Numbered from the stretch's first letter, positions 1 to 8,383 are shown. The stretch is DNA of 23,769 bases from Alphaproteobacteria bacterium (GCA_017479785.1 JAFVBT010000052.1:1-23769), one strand, 5' to 3'. Notes: generated from the letters alone by a model not told the origin. Translations and numbers: made by a program.

Positions 1-3000
1 AGCGGCAAAACGCGTGAAACCGTACCTTTGTTACCGTGACGACCGGCCATTTTATCACCGGTTTGCATTTTTCTCTTGGTCGCGATAAACACTTTAACCA
101 ACTTCAAAACACCCGGCAACATATCATCACCGCGTTGAACTTTTTCAACTTTATCTTCGTAGTGATTTTGAATACTCTTCAAACGAGCATCAAAGGCTGC
201 CGAAAATTCTTCAATCTGAGACATAACATCTTCGTTTTTAACAACGATTTTACGCCATTGAGCAGACGGCAGTTCATCCAAATCTTCCGCTTTTATTTTA
301 GACTTCTTGGCAATACCCTTTGGTGCATCAACCACTGTCTGACCGACAAGCATAGATTTCAAACGAGCTTCATAGCTCTTTCTGATAATTGCCATTTCAT
401 CGTCACGGTCTTTAGCCAATGTTGAAATTTCTTCCTGTTCAATAGCCAAAGCACGTTCATCTTTCTCAACACCGCGGCGAGAAAAAATACGAACATCAAC
501 GACAATACCGTCAACACCCGGCTGAGCTCTTAAAGACGTATCACGAACATCGCTGGCTTTTTCGCCAAAGATGGCTCGCAATAATTTTTCTTCAGGTGTT
601 ACCGGAGATTCTCCCTTCGGTGTAACCTTACCAACCAGAATATCGCCGGCTTTAACGTGAGCCCCGACATAAACGATACCGGCTTCATCCAAGTTGCGCA
701 AAGCATCTTCGCCAACATTCGGAATATCACGGGTAATTTCTTCCTGACCGAGTTTCGTATCGCGTGCCATAACCTCAAATTCTTCAATATGAAGAGAAGT
801 TAAAACATCGTCACGAGAAATTCTTTCGGAAAGCAAAATAGCATCCTCGTAGTTCAAACCGTTCCACGGCATAAAGGCAACAAGCAGGTTTTTCCCCAAA
901 GCCAACTCGCCCAAATTGGTACACGGACCATCGGCAATAATATCACCTTTCTTAATATGATCACCAACCTTAACCAACGGAACTTGATTGATACAAGTAT
1001 TCTGATTGGAACGACGGAATTTTGAAAGTTTATAAATTTCAACACCGACGTTGTGTGCATTTTTATCATCTGAACGAATAACGATACGATTGGCATCTAC
1101 GGCATCAACCACACCGTCATACTTGGCAACCAACGTTGCGCCGGAATCCTTGGCAACCGTTGCTTCAATACCGGTACCGACCAGCGGTGCTTCGGAGCGC
1201 AACAACGGAACGCCTTGGCGTTGCATGTTTGAACCCATCAATGCGCGGTTCGCATCGTCGTTTTCCAAAAACGGAATAAGAGCTGCGGCAACCGACACCA
1301 ACTGTTTCGGTGAAACGTCAATATAATTAATGTTTTCCGGTTTATCAAATTCAACTTCACCACCGCGACGGCAAGTAATCAAATCATCGGCAAAATGGCC
1401 GTCTTCTTTAACCGGAGCATTAGCTTCGGCAATAACAACCTTGCCTTCGTCATCGGCGGACAAATATACAACTTCATCGGTAACGACACCGTTGACAACT
1501 TTACGATACGGGCATTCAATGAAGCCGTATTTATTAACACGTGCATATGTACACAATGAGTTAATCAAACCGATGTTCGGACCTTCCGGAGATTCAATCG
1601 GGCAGATACGTCCGTAGTGTGTCGGATGTACGTCGCGGACTTCAAAGCCGGCTCTGTCACGGCTCAAACCGCCCGGGCCCAATGCCGACAAACGACGTTT
1701 GTGCGTAATTTCCGACAGCGGATTGTTCTGATCCATAAATTGAGACACCTGCGAAGAACCGAAAAATTCTCTGATAACCGAGGCACTCGGCTTTGCATTA
1801 ACCAAATCTTGCGGTTTGATATTGTTCAAAATTTCAGCGCTCATTTTTTCTCTGATAGCGCGTTCCATTCTGAGCAATCCCATACGATATTGATTTTCCA
1901 TCAATTCGCCGACACTTCTGACACGACGATTACCCAAGTGGTCAATATCGTCAACTTCGCCTTTACCGTCACGAATGGCAATTAATTTTTTGATAATGCG
2001 CAAAATATCATCTTTACGCAAAATGCGTACGGTATCCGGTGCTTCGGAGAACGGAATATCCAAAGATACATTCATCTTAACACGGCCGACGGCAGACAAA
2101 TCATAACGTTCACCATCAAAAAACAGTTGCTTAAACAAAGCATCTGCCGCTTCATAAGTTGCCGGTTCACCCGGACGCATAACGCGATAAATATCAAACA
2201 AAGCTTCCTGACGATTGCTGTTTTTATCGGCTGCCAAGGTATTGCGCAAATAAGGGCCGACATTCAAGCCGTCAATATATAAAGTGTCAATCGTCTTAAT
2301 TTTGTTTTCATTTAATTTAGCCATCAATTCTTCATTGATTTCATCACCGGCTTCGGCAATAACCTCACCTGTTTTGGCTATGACAATATTTTTAGCAAGA
2401 AACTTGCCATACATTTGTTCTTTGGAAACAACAAAATATTCCAAACCGTCTTCAGCCAATTTTTTTGCCGATCTCGGTGTCAATTTTTTGCCGGCATCCC
2501 ACACTGTTTCACCGTTAGCGGCATTAACCAGCGCAAAATCAAATTTAAAACCTTTCATACGTTCCGGCTCAAATTTCATTTTCCAATTTTTCTTATCGGC
2601 CAGATACGTTTCCGTTTCATAGAAATAATTAAGGATTTCTTCTTTGCTCATGCCTTGAACTTCTTCCAAAGACAATTCCTCGCCTTTAGCCAAGCGTTCT
2701 TCTGTTTCTTTGGAATATAAAGCATACAAAACAGATGTAATCGGCAATTTGCGGCGTCTGTCAATACGCGCATACATCAAATCTTTGGCATCAAATTCCA
2801 AGTCAAGCCACGAACCGCGATACGGAATAATGCGGGCAGAAAACAGTTTTTTACCGGAAGAAACGGTTTTACCGCCGTCGCTGTCAAAGAAAATACCCGG
2901 TGAACGATGCATTTGAGAAACAACCACACGCTCCGTACCGTTAAAGATAAACGTACCTTTTTCGGTCATAAGCGGAATATCGCCCATATAAACATCTTGT

Positions 3001-3374
3001 TCTTTAATATCGTGAATAGATTTTGCACCGGTCGCATCATCAATATCCCAAACAACCAAGCGCAACGTTGCTTTAATCGGTGCGGCATAGGTCATATCGC
3101 GGCGGATACATTCTTCTTCGTCATATTTCGGTTCTTCCAAAACATATTTCACAAATTCCAACTCACCGTTACCGGAAAAGTCTTTAATCGGGAAAATGGA
3201 GTTAAAAACTTCTTCCAACCCGAATTCACAGCGTTCACCGTTGACATCTACGTTATTGATAAAGCTGGAATAAGAGCCGGTTTGAACGTCAATTAAATTC
3301 GGCATATCCATAACGGCATGGATTCGGCCGAAATTTTTTCTTACACGCTTTTTGCTCGTATAAGACTCTTTCAT
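1..3374 (-). CDS. rpoB: RNA polymerase beta subunit RpoB (3' end cut by window edge)
   Basis: Encodes the beta subunit of RNA polymerase, which forms much of the active-site cleft and binds rifampicin. The minus frame is open from ATG at 3374 to the left edge: 1124 codons of the roughly 1,390 usual in Alphaproteobacteria, so the C-terminal fifth is missing. The rifampicin region is canonical: FFGSSQVSQFMDQNNPLSE, then THKRRLSALGPGG. The residues matching E. coli D516, H526 and S531 are D548, H558 and S563 by my count and are wild type, so the sequence predicts a sensitive target. Other landmarks are HPTHYGRICPIESPEGPN and, near the edge, GDKMAGRHGNKG. An AGAGGA Shine-Dalgarno lies 8 nt before the ATG. 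The upstream neighbour is a terminated cysteine-rich gene, not rplL, and a good promoter lies at 3566-3593, so the gene appears to start its own transcription unit. Confidence 0.98.
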   Translation of the reverse strand, partial: MKESYTSKKRVRKNFGRIHAVMDMPNLIDVQTGSYSSFINNVDVNGERCEFGLEEVFNSIFPIKDFSGNGELEFVKYVLEEPKYDEEECIRRDMTYAAPIKATLRLVVWDIDDATGAKSIHDIKEQDVYMGDIPLMTEKGTFIFNGTERVVVSQMHRSPGIFFDSDGGKTVSSGKKLFSARIIPYRGSWLDLEFDAKDLMYARIDRRRKLPITSVLYALYSKETEERLAKGEELSLEEVQGMSKEEILNYFYETETYLADKKNWKMKFEPERMKGFKFDFALVNAANGETVWDAGKKLTPRSAKKLAEDGLEYFVVSKEQMYGKFLAKNIVIAKTGEVIAEAGDEINEELMAKLNENKIKTIDTLYIDGLNVGPYLRNTLAADKNSNRQEALFDIYRVMRPGEPATYEAADALFKQLFFDGERYDLSAVGRVKMNVSLDIPFSEAPDTVRILRKDDILRIIKKLIAIRDGKGEVDDIDHLGNRRVRSVGELMENQYRMGLLRMERAIREKMSAEILNNIKPQDLVNAKPSASVIREFFGSSQVSQFMDQNNPLSEITHKRRLSALGPGGLSRDRAGFEVRDVHPTHYGRICPIESPEGPNIGLINSLCTYARVNKYGFIECPYRKVVNGVVTDEVVYLSADDEGKVVIAEANAPVKEDGHFADDLITCRRGGEVEFDKPENINYIDVSPKQLVSVAAALIPFLENDDANRALMGSNMQRQGVPLLRSEAPLVGTGIEATVAKDSGATLVAKYDGVVDAVDANRIVIRSDDKNAHNVGVEIYKLSKFRRSNQNTCINQVPLVKVGDHIKKGDIIADGPCTNLGELALGKNLLVAFMPWNGLNYEDAILLSERISRDDVLTSLHIEEFEVMARDTKLGQEEITRDIPNVGEDALRNLDEAGIVYVGAHVKAGDILVGKVTPKGESPVTPEEKLLRAIFGEKASDVRDTSLRAQPGVDGIVVDVRIFSRRGVEKDERALAIEQEEISTLAKDRDDEMAIIRKSYEARLKSMLVGQTVVDAPKGIAKKSKIKAEDLDELPSAQWRKIVVKNEDVMSQIEEFSAAFDARLKSIQNHYEDKVEKVQRGDDMLPGVLKLVKVFIATKRKMQTGDKMAGRHGNKGTVSRVLP

Positions 3375-3559
3375 CTGTTAAATCCTCTAATATATTGATT
3401 CTGCGACAATTCTTATGAAAAAAACTCAATCCCGTCAGCAGAAGGTTAAAATTCATGGTTAAAATTAAAAGAACACGGCCAAACCCTTGGCAACAACGCG
3501 CACTCAGCCGTATCCGACCAATAATAAAACGGCAGATTCAAACAAACCCGCTTTAAACT
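3375..3559 (-). promoter_or_regulatory. rpoB 5' leader with competing hairpins
   Basis: About 185 nt lie between the predicted transcription start and the rpoB ATG. On the RNA, ACGGC (3511-3507) can pair with GCCGU upstream (3533-3529) or with GCCGU downstream (3479-3475), which is mutually exclusive. A second hairpin, GCCAA-GGGU-UUGGC (3491-3478), overlaps the downstream choice. This layout could support attenuation or autoregulation, but the stems are only 5 bp and the idea is inference. I see no convincing gene in this stretch. Confidence 0.35.
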
Positions 3560-3565
3560 GCGCGC

Positions 3566-3593
3566 ATTATATATCTTTTGATTTTTTTTGCAA
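3566..3593 (-). promoter_or_regulatory. Sigma70-type promoter for rpoB
   Basis: On the minus strand, TTGCAA (3593-3588) is followed by a 16-bp spacer and a consensus TATAAT (3571-3566). Transcription would start near 3559. It lies downstream of the terminator of the preceding gene, which supports independent rpoB transcription. Confidence 0.7.
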
Positions 3594-3622
3594 GATTATT
3601 TTTTAAAATTTCGTAATTTTGC

Positions 3623-3649
3623 AAAAAACGGGCGGAACAAATCCGCCCG
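3623..3649 (-). terminator. Intrinsic terminator of the cysteine-rich gene
   Basis: Read on the minus strand, CGGGCGGA, a 5-nt loop and TCCGCCCG form an 8-bp GC-rich stem followed directly by six T. It begins about 10 nt after the stop codon of the cysteine-rich gene, so it should insulate rpoB from that gene. Confidence 0.85.
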
Positions 3650-3658
3650 CCCGTTTTT

Positions 3659-5791
3659 TTACTCAATGGTAACAGTCAACCCGTTATCATAATCATTATC
3701 CGGATTAGGATTAAGCCCAGCATATTTACCGTCATACTCTCCCGTATAGTACCAGTAAGAATGGGCATAAAAATGACCAACTGTCGTTTTACAGTTATGT
3801 ATGTCACAACACTTATGTTGAAATGCAGTAGGACCTACACCGCTCTGTACCCTAATAGGGAAAGAAAGATACCAAAGTGTACCCTCTATCTGCTCTTTAT
3901 TATAACTCTCACAGAATCCGATGCAGGTATTACGAGGATCTTTTGACGACCAAAGAGAATCGCACGAATCAGGTACACTTTCGCCTTCACAGATCATACA
4001 TTGAGCAGTTCTACCGGTAGGATCACCACCATCACCCCATACGCACATTTTATCACCATCTAAATATCTCGGTGCTAAAATATTTGCCTGTTCTCTGTTA
4101 TTTGGAAATGTGATTGTAAATTTAATACCGGTCTGACCTTGTTCACAACACCTTCTTCCAGGACCTTGGGATATACACACAGGAGGTTCATTTGGTTCAA
4201 CTTTATCAACACACTTATAACACTGCTGTGAGCCGGCGCCGAAACTCATAGCCACCTGATTGGAATTACAGTTGCATTCCTCAGCAGAAGAGTGATAACT
4301 TGCATCTATTTCTTCACATGGTTTAATCGGTGATTCAGGTAAACACAATTTACACAGAAAACCGTTGTCACCCGTAAAGATAACTTCTTCCTTATTTGCA
4401 GAACAATTTGCATCAGGCTCAACGCATTCATCGCCTGCTGTGCATATCGCATTATTCGTATCACAGGAACCGCACTTATAACATCCCGGATGTTCAGCGT
4501 CAGGAATTATTTGCTTGCCACTACAAGCCTCGTTTTCCGGATCACTGTACGTTCCGTCCGGACATGGAGTGCAAAGCGGATCATTAGGGCACAAATATTG
4601 AGGGAAATTACCACGACAACGCTCTACTTCACATAACCGAGATGTAGAATCATAAACACACTTGGAACAATCACAACAATTCTCATGAAATTCAGAAGAT
4701 GATTTGCCATCAGGAACACACTGATTTCCACTTCCTTTTTTACAATACGTATTACAGAAATGGGTGCACTGATACGAACCGTTCCAATGATTCTCACAGC
4801 CGATATCAGTGTATCTAAAGCGCGGAGATTCAGAAGGCCCGTTATATTCAGCATAGCAATTATAATCAGGGCTATTAGATTGGCATTGATAACATTGCAG
4901 ACCTCCGGTTAAGCTTGTATCCACTTGAACCGGTTGCTCACCGCTCTGACAGCAGAAATAAGCCCTACCACCTGATGTCAATGGTACTTCTGCCCATGGT
5001 TTACCATACTCACATGGGCTTTCAGAATACGGATAACCATAAGTGGCACAGGTTTTGGGACCTTCCGTATCTTCACACAAATAGCACTGCTTATCTTTTC
5101 TTGTTTCCTTGGCAACCGCTGTTTGCCCGTCCGGACAATTTTCGTTATCACGCCATCCTTCCTCGGCACATGTACAAGTTGAACCTCTGTCCGTGCTTTC
5201 GCCGCATTTGCATTCGCGTGATTTATAACAAGGTTTTGAGCCTATCTTCGGCGTATCCGTATCATAACACCCTTCCGCAGGTTTCTCATCACTCCATCCC
5301 GCACCTAAAGACGAACACTCTTTTTGGTCAATACATCTGCCCGGACAGTTTCCGCAAGAATTTAAATCTTGATCGCACTTTTCATCACCTTTACACTTCG
5401 TGCCGTTGCAAACGCACTGACCGATTTTGCACAAACCGCAACTGTTATATTGGTCGCTCGGGCAGTGTTTATCTTGTAAAGTATTGCAGTCTATGCCCCC
5501 GCACACACATTCGCCGTTTTTCCATACATAATCATCCGCACAACCGTTACAGCGGTAACACTCACCTTCTTTTTGACACTTCCAACCTGCAATTTCATAA
5601 GGAAGCAAAGGATATACACAATCAGGCGGATCAATATAAGTACATTCATCTTCACCTGTTATTGACGCTCCGGCAAAACAAACCTTTGCATCAACAGACG
5701 ATGTATAAACAAAAACAGAAACCAATAACGCAATTCCTACTGCGCACAAGCTCATAACAAGACTTACGGATTTTGAAGACTTCACTTTCAT
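3659..5791 (-). CDS. Cysteine-rich secreted repeat protein, function unknown
   Basis: I do not recognise a named family. From ATG 5791 the product is 710 aa. It has a signal peptide: basic KVKSSK, a hydrophobic stretch around residues 10-28, and likely cleavage after SVDA. The mature part holds about 77 cysteines (roughly 11%), many as CxxC or CC, spread along the chain. A CYxC signature recurs (CYRC, CYLC, CYQC, CYKC twice, with CKLC and CMIC as variants), each closing an irregular unit of tens of residues rich in G, D, E and N. The pattern suggests a disulfide-stabilised, possibly surface-exposed protein exported to an oxidising compartment. The last 50 residues lack cysteine and are rich in Y, G, N and D. 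ATG 5791 is preferred over the in-frame ATG at 5830 because GAGAGG sits 5 nt before it and the predicted transcription start (about 5826) lies between the two. Confidence 0.85.
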   Translation of the reverse strand: MKVKSSKSVSLVMSLCAVGIALLVSVFVYTSSVDAKVCFAGASITGEDECTYIDPPDCVYPLLPYEIAGWKCQKEGECYRCNGCADDYVWKNGECVCGGIDCNTLQDKHCPSDQYNSCGLCKIGQCVCNGTKCKGDEKCDQDLNSCGNCPGRCIDQKECSSLGAGWSDEKPAEGCYDTDTPKIGSKPCYKSRECKCGESTDRGSTCTCAEEGWRDNENCPDGQTAVAKETRKDKQCYLCEDTEGPKTCATYGYPYSESPCEYGKPWAEVPLTSGGRAYFCCQSGEQPVQVDTSLTGGLQCYQCQSNSPDYNCYAEYNGPSESPRFRYTDIGCENHWNGSYQCTHFCNTYCKKGSGNQCVPDGKSSSEFHENCCDCSKCVYDSTSRLCEVERCRGNFPQYLCPNDPLCTPCPDGTYSDPENEACSGKQIIPDAEHPGCYKCGSCDTNNAICTAGDECVEPDANCSANKEEVIFTGDNGFLCKLCLPESPIKPCEEIDASYHSSAEECNCNSNQVAMSFGAGSQQCYKCVDKVEPNEPPVCISQGPGRRCCEQGQTGIKFTITFPNNREQANILAPRYLDGDKMCVWGDGGDPTGRTAQCMICEGESVPDSCDSLWSSKDPRNTCIGFCESYNKEQIEGTLWYLSFPIRVQSGVGPTAFQHKCCDIHNCKTTVGHFYAHSYWYYTGEYDGKYAGLNPNPDNDYDNGLTVTIE

Positions 5792-5832
5792 GACTGCCTC
5801 TCTGCACAAAAATTTTAATACGTATTGCATTT

Positions 5833-5861
5833 AGCATACCTCAAACACGAGAAAAAGTCAA
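5833..5861 (-). promoter_or_regulatory. Sigma70-type promoter of the cysteine-rich gene
   Basis: On the minus strand, TTGACT (5861-5856), a 17-bp spacer and TATGCT (5838-5833). The start point near 5826 gives a leader of about 35 nt to the ATG at 5791. Confidence 0.7.
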
Positions 5862-5948
5862 GTTTTTTTGATAAATTAGCGCTTTTTTTGTTTTATTTTT
5901 TTACAAAATATGATACGATACACAGCAAATGTAATTCGGAGAAAGAAA

Positions 5949-7175
5949 ATGGCTCAAACATATCAACTTGCGGATAATATCAGCATTACAAACAACGACG
6001 GTAAAATTATCGTCAAAAAAGATAATCACGCCGAATTTATTGTTAGCGACAAAGATATCAAACGCATTGAGGAAAACGGGGAAACTTCTCTCACCCTTGC
6101 GGAAAAAAGAGCATTTTGCCACAACATTTTGCGTGCCGAATTTGCAATACCGGATACCCATAACATTACATCCATCAAATTAAAGCAAAACAAAAAAGGA
6201 AAATTTCATTTGCTTATAACGGCAAGTGCCGGTGGCAGTTCCTCGCAAACAGATTTAAAATTCAATACCGACACGGTGACAGTTACGCAAACTGCGGAAA
6301 ATGTGCAAAAAACAAAACACAATCAAAACATATCTAAACGCGTAATAAATGCCGCAAGCAATAAAACCGATCGCGAATACACCGAGCAAAAAATTTCTGC
6401 GCGCAAATATTCGTTTCAAACCTTTGAAGACAAGCAAAGTTTGTCTTTGAAGCGTGTTATAAAAGATAAGGGGCGCGCACTGGCTTTAACAAGAGAAACG
6501 GATAAGCTGGAAGAAGACGGCTTTATTAGCCGACATAAAGAAAAAGCCGAAATCATCGTCTCCGCCGTAAAGATAACCAAAATACTGCAAATTAAAGATG
6601 ACGCATATAAGCATAAAATGCAAATAAACTTTGATACCCCGACACAAAATTTTGATTGTATTATTAATGATACAAAATTTGAAGACATTACCGTTGTTGA
6701 ATATAAAAACAACGCACTAACCGCCAAAACCGGCATAAAAACTAAGGTTACAAAATACATTGACAGAGATTTTAATGCTCATCTGCACTTAAATGCGGAC
6801 GGAACATTTTTCTACTCGCAGGAACAAACCGGCAGCGACGGTAAACTCATCACTTTTGAAACTGATAGTGACCGAAGCAAAATTGCCGCGGAAATTATCA
6901 AAGAAATAGAAAAAATAAAAGCCGTTATCACCAAACTGAATATTTTGAAGAACAACCCGAAAATAAACGGTCAGCTTGATTTCACGCAAAATCCGAACAT
7001 TTTTGACGAGGAAATCGGTTTTGCTCAAATTCAAAAAGAAAATCCGGCGCGACTTGCTGAAATTTTAGCCCGCGGTCATGCGGAAGATAACCGGCTTTTG
7101 CTGGCGGCAGTTATTCAAAATAATGACGGCAACGCTTTAAGTTTGGCTTTACAAAAAGAAAAACAGCACTCCTGA
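5949..7175 (+). CDS. Hypothetical protein, 408 aa
   Basis: I do not recognise this protein. It has no signal peptide or membrane segment and looks cytoplasmic and soluble, rich in K, N, D and E. The first 110 residues appear to form a small beta-rich domain (alternating short strands such as KIIVKKDNHAEFIV). A lysine- and serine-rich linker follows, then a second beta-rich region around residues 200-310 and a helical C-terminus (AAEIIKEIEKIKAVITKLNIL). ATG 5949 is chosen over ATG 5910 because GGAGAAAGAA lies just upstream. A TATGAT at 5909-5914 may be its -10 element, but I find no convincing -35. The gene is divergent from the cysteine-rich gene and is closed by a strong terminator. Confidence 0.8.
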   Translation: MAQTYQLADNISITNNDGKIIVKKDNHAEFIVSDKDIKRIEENGETSLTLAEKRAFCHNILRAEFAIPDTHNITSIKLKQNKKGKFHLLITASAGGSSSQTDLKFNTDTVTVTQTAENVQKTKHNQNISKRVINAASNKTDREYTEQKISARKYSFQTFEDKQSLSLKRVIKDKGRALALTRETDKLEEDGFISRHKEKAEIIVSAVKITKILQIKDDAYKHKMQINFDTPTQNFDCIINDTKFEDITVVEYKNNALTAKTGIKTKVTKYIDRDFNAHLHLNADGTFFYSQEQTGSDGKLITFETDSDRSKIAAEIIKEIEKIKAVITKLNILKNNPKINGQLDFTQNPNIFDEEIGFAQIQKENPARLAEILARGHAEDNRLLLAAVIQNNDGNALSLALQKEKQHS

Positions 7176-7178
7176 AAC

Positions 7179-7217
7179 AAAAAAATCCGCTCAAACTCTT
7201 CGTTTAAGCGGATTTTT
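7179..7217. terminator. Bidirectional terminator between convergent genes
   Basis: AAAAATCCGCTCAAAC, a TCTTC loop and GTTTAAGCGGATTTTT form a long stem with one mismatch, flanked by A and T runs. It can end both the 408-aa gene (+) and the 203-aa gene (-), whose stop codon begins at 7219. Confidence 0.9.
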
Positions 7218-7218
7218 A

Positions 7219-7830
7219 TTAACGACTTTTGACCCTGAAGGGGCCGTAATCCGAAAAAATCAACATATCGCCGACTTCGCGGATATATTCCCAAATCGGC
7301 ACAACCTTAGATGTCAGCATATCATGGCAAAATAAGCCACTGTTGCTCCATGCCAAATGCTGCAGTTTTACCCTGTCAAAAACATTAATGCCGTAATATT
7401 TTAAAACGCTCAGTGTCTTCTCAAATTCCTGAAGATGAGCGTTCAGCTTTTCCATATCTCCTTGATTGGCAATTCTGATAGGAATCCGAATACCTTTGGC
7501 ATCAATATAATTAATATTTGTGGTAAGTTTCGCCATATATTTGCGCATTCCGTTACGCACAACAGAGACATCTTCCCTGTTTGGTATGGCAAGAAACAGT
7601 TTTGTATCCAAAGTTTTCATACGCACAAGTTTATTGCTTTCCGGCAACAATATGCCCAAAAATTCTGCGCGAAACCGAGAAATATAATGATTATTCACGA
7701 TATCTCCGTCAGACGTACGATAAACGAGTTTTAAGGGAGTATCCCCCCGCATACGCTCAAGATAAGCCTCAATCTCCGCAAGTGTCGGCTGTGTGCTGTC
7801 CCAAACCGCAAATTTTTCCTGTGTAGTCAT
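7219..7830 (-). CDS. Hypothetical protein, 203 aa
   Basis: I do not recognise this protein. It has no signal peptide or membrane helix. It begins MTTQEKFAVWDSTQP. The middle (about residues 60-125) is basic, with VRNGMRKYMAKL and a short strand run GIRIPIRIAN; the C-terminal part is hydrophobic (VVPIWEYIREVGDMLIFSDYGPF). Upstream of ATG 7830 I see only a weak ribosome site, so the start is not firmly fixed. It ends at the shared terminator with the 408-aa gene, and no functional context links it to its neighbours. Confidence 0.75.
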   Translation of the reverse strand: MTTQEKFAVWDSTQPTLAEIEAYLERMRGDTPLKLVYRTSDGDIVNNHYISRFRAEFLGILLPESNKLVRMKTLDTKLFLAIPNREDVSVVRNGMRKYMAKLTTNINYIDAKGIRIPIRIANQGDMEKLNAHLQEFEKTLSVLKYYGINVFDRVKLQHLAWSNSGLFCHDMLTSKVVPIWEYIREVGDMLIFSDYGPFRVKSR

Positions 7831-7947
7831 AATACAGACCGGGCTTTTACCGGCCGAGTTTCTGTTAATAGTTTATAATTAATAATTGAATTTATAGTGC
7901 TATTGTACATAAAAAAAATCAAAAAACAACCTTTTTTACCGATAATT

Positions 7948-8169
7948 TTATTCCAGCATTATCCGCGCTTTTTTACCGTAAAATTCGGCAAGTCTGCGGA
8001 TTTTGCCGTATTTTACATATCTTCCCAACTCTATCCCTTCAATAATTTTTTCAGGTATATCCGTTCTTTTGGCAACCTGATATATAAACAAACCTTTTTC
8101 ATGCCGAAGTTTAAAAAACTCAAGCCCGATTTCTTTAACGGCCTTTTTATCAATAACCGTGTTTGACAT
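7948..8169 (-). CDS. Small XRE/Cro-C1-type HTH protein
   Basis: The 73-aa product matches the pattern of a single Cro/C1-type helix-turn-helix domain. LRHEKGLFIYQVAKRTDIP corresponds to helices 1-2 and the turn, IEGIELGRY to the recognition-helix end (IExGxY), and IRRLAEFYGKKARIMLE to the closing helix (LAxxYG). Nothing else is attached, so it is likely a small DNA-binding regulator, possibly autoregulatory. GGGAG lies 9 nt before the ATG. A strong minus-strand terminator (8200-8228) sits about 30 nt upstream, so the gene either needs a promoter inside that short gap, which I cannot see clearly, or is reached by readthrough from the structured RNA upstream. Confidence 0.75.
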   Translation of the reverse strand: MSNTVIDKKAVKEIGLEFFKLRHEKGLFIYQVAKRTDIPEKIIEGIELGRYVKYGKIRRLAEFYGKKARIMLE

Positions 8170-8199
8170 TGTTTGAAACTCCCTTTTTTGTTAAAATTA

Positions 8200-8228
8200 A
8201 AACAAAAACCGACCGAAAATTCGGTCGG
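8200..8228 (-). terminator. Strong intrinsic terminator, 3' end of the structured RNA
   Basis: On the minus strand, CCGACCGAA and TTCGGTCGG form a 9-bp perfect inverted repeat (8228-8220 with 8217-8209) followed by TTTTTGTTTT. Its 5' arm contains CCGAC, which also forms the outermost 5 bp of the closing stem of the RNA upstream, so the two structures compete. Confidence 0.88.
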
Positions 8229-8347
8229 GGAGTTCCTAACTGCACACGAACAGTATGGTCTATTCAATATATTCAACCATCTCCCCGTTATAGAGGAGTT
8301 TATCTCGCGTGAGGAGTTAGGATACTCCGCCGACGACCTCTCGCCGA
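8200..8347 (-). ncRNA. Candidate structured small RNA, family not recognised
   Basis: A transcription unit of about 150 nt lies between two minus-strand terminators and has no credible ORF. Hand folding gives closing stem P1: arm 8334-8316 (GUCGG, GGAGU, UCCUAAC, with single bulges at 8329 and 8323) pairs with the contiguous 17-nt arm 8240-8224, GUUAGGAACUCCCCGAC, for 17 bp. Inside is P2, CACGCGA (8311-8305) with UCGUGUG (8249-8243), 7 bp. P2 opens into two hairpins: P3, CUCCUC-UAUAAC-GGGGAG (8298-8281), and P4, AUGGUU with GACCAU (8280-8275, 8260-8255) and a 14-nt loop. A terminator ends the unit. TTGAAA at 8383-8378 with AATATAAC near 8360-8353 is a plausible promoter (17- or 19-bp spacing). 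I cannot match it to 6S, SRP, RNase P, tmRNA or a riboswitch I know; a divergent 6S RNA remains possible. Confidence 0.65.
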
Positions 8348-8352
8348 CAAGA

Positions 8353-8383
8353 GTTATATTAAAGATATTAAAAAAAATTTCAA
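8353..8383 (-). promoter_or_regulatory. Possible promoter of the structured RNA
   Basis: TTGAAA (8383-8378) lies 17 bp before AATATA (8360-8355) or 19 bp before TATAAC (8358-8353) on the minus strand. Transcription would start near 8347, just before the closing stem. The -10 element is only moderate. Confidence 0.4.

Noticed and set aside
36..3296. Many plus-strand ORFs of 60-130 aa
   Set aside because: All are antisense to the intact rpoB frame and have no sensible domains.
3375..3457. Short out-of-frame ORF from ATG near 3457 running into rpoB
   Set aside because: No ribosome site, and it overlaps the true rpoB start in another frame.
4915..5757. 280-aa plus-strand ORF rich in His, Tyr and Cys
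   Set aside because: Antisense shadow of the cysteine-rich gene; its odd composition mirrors the TGC/TGT-rich codons on the other strand.
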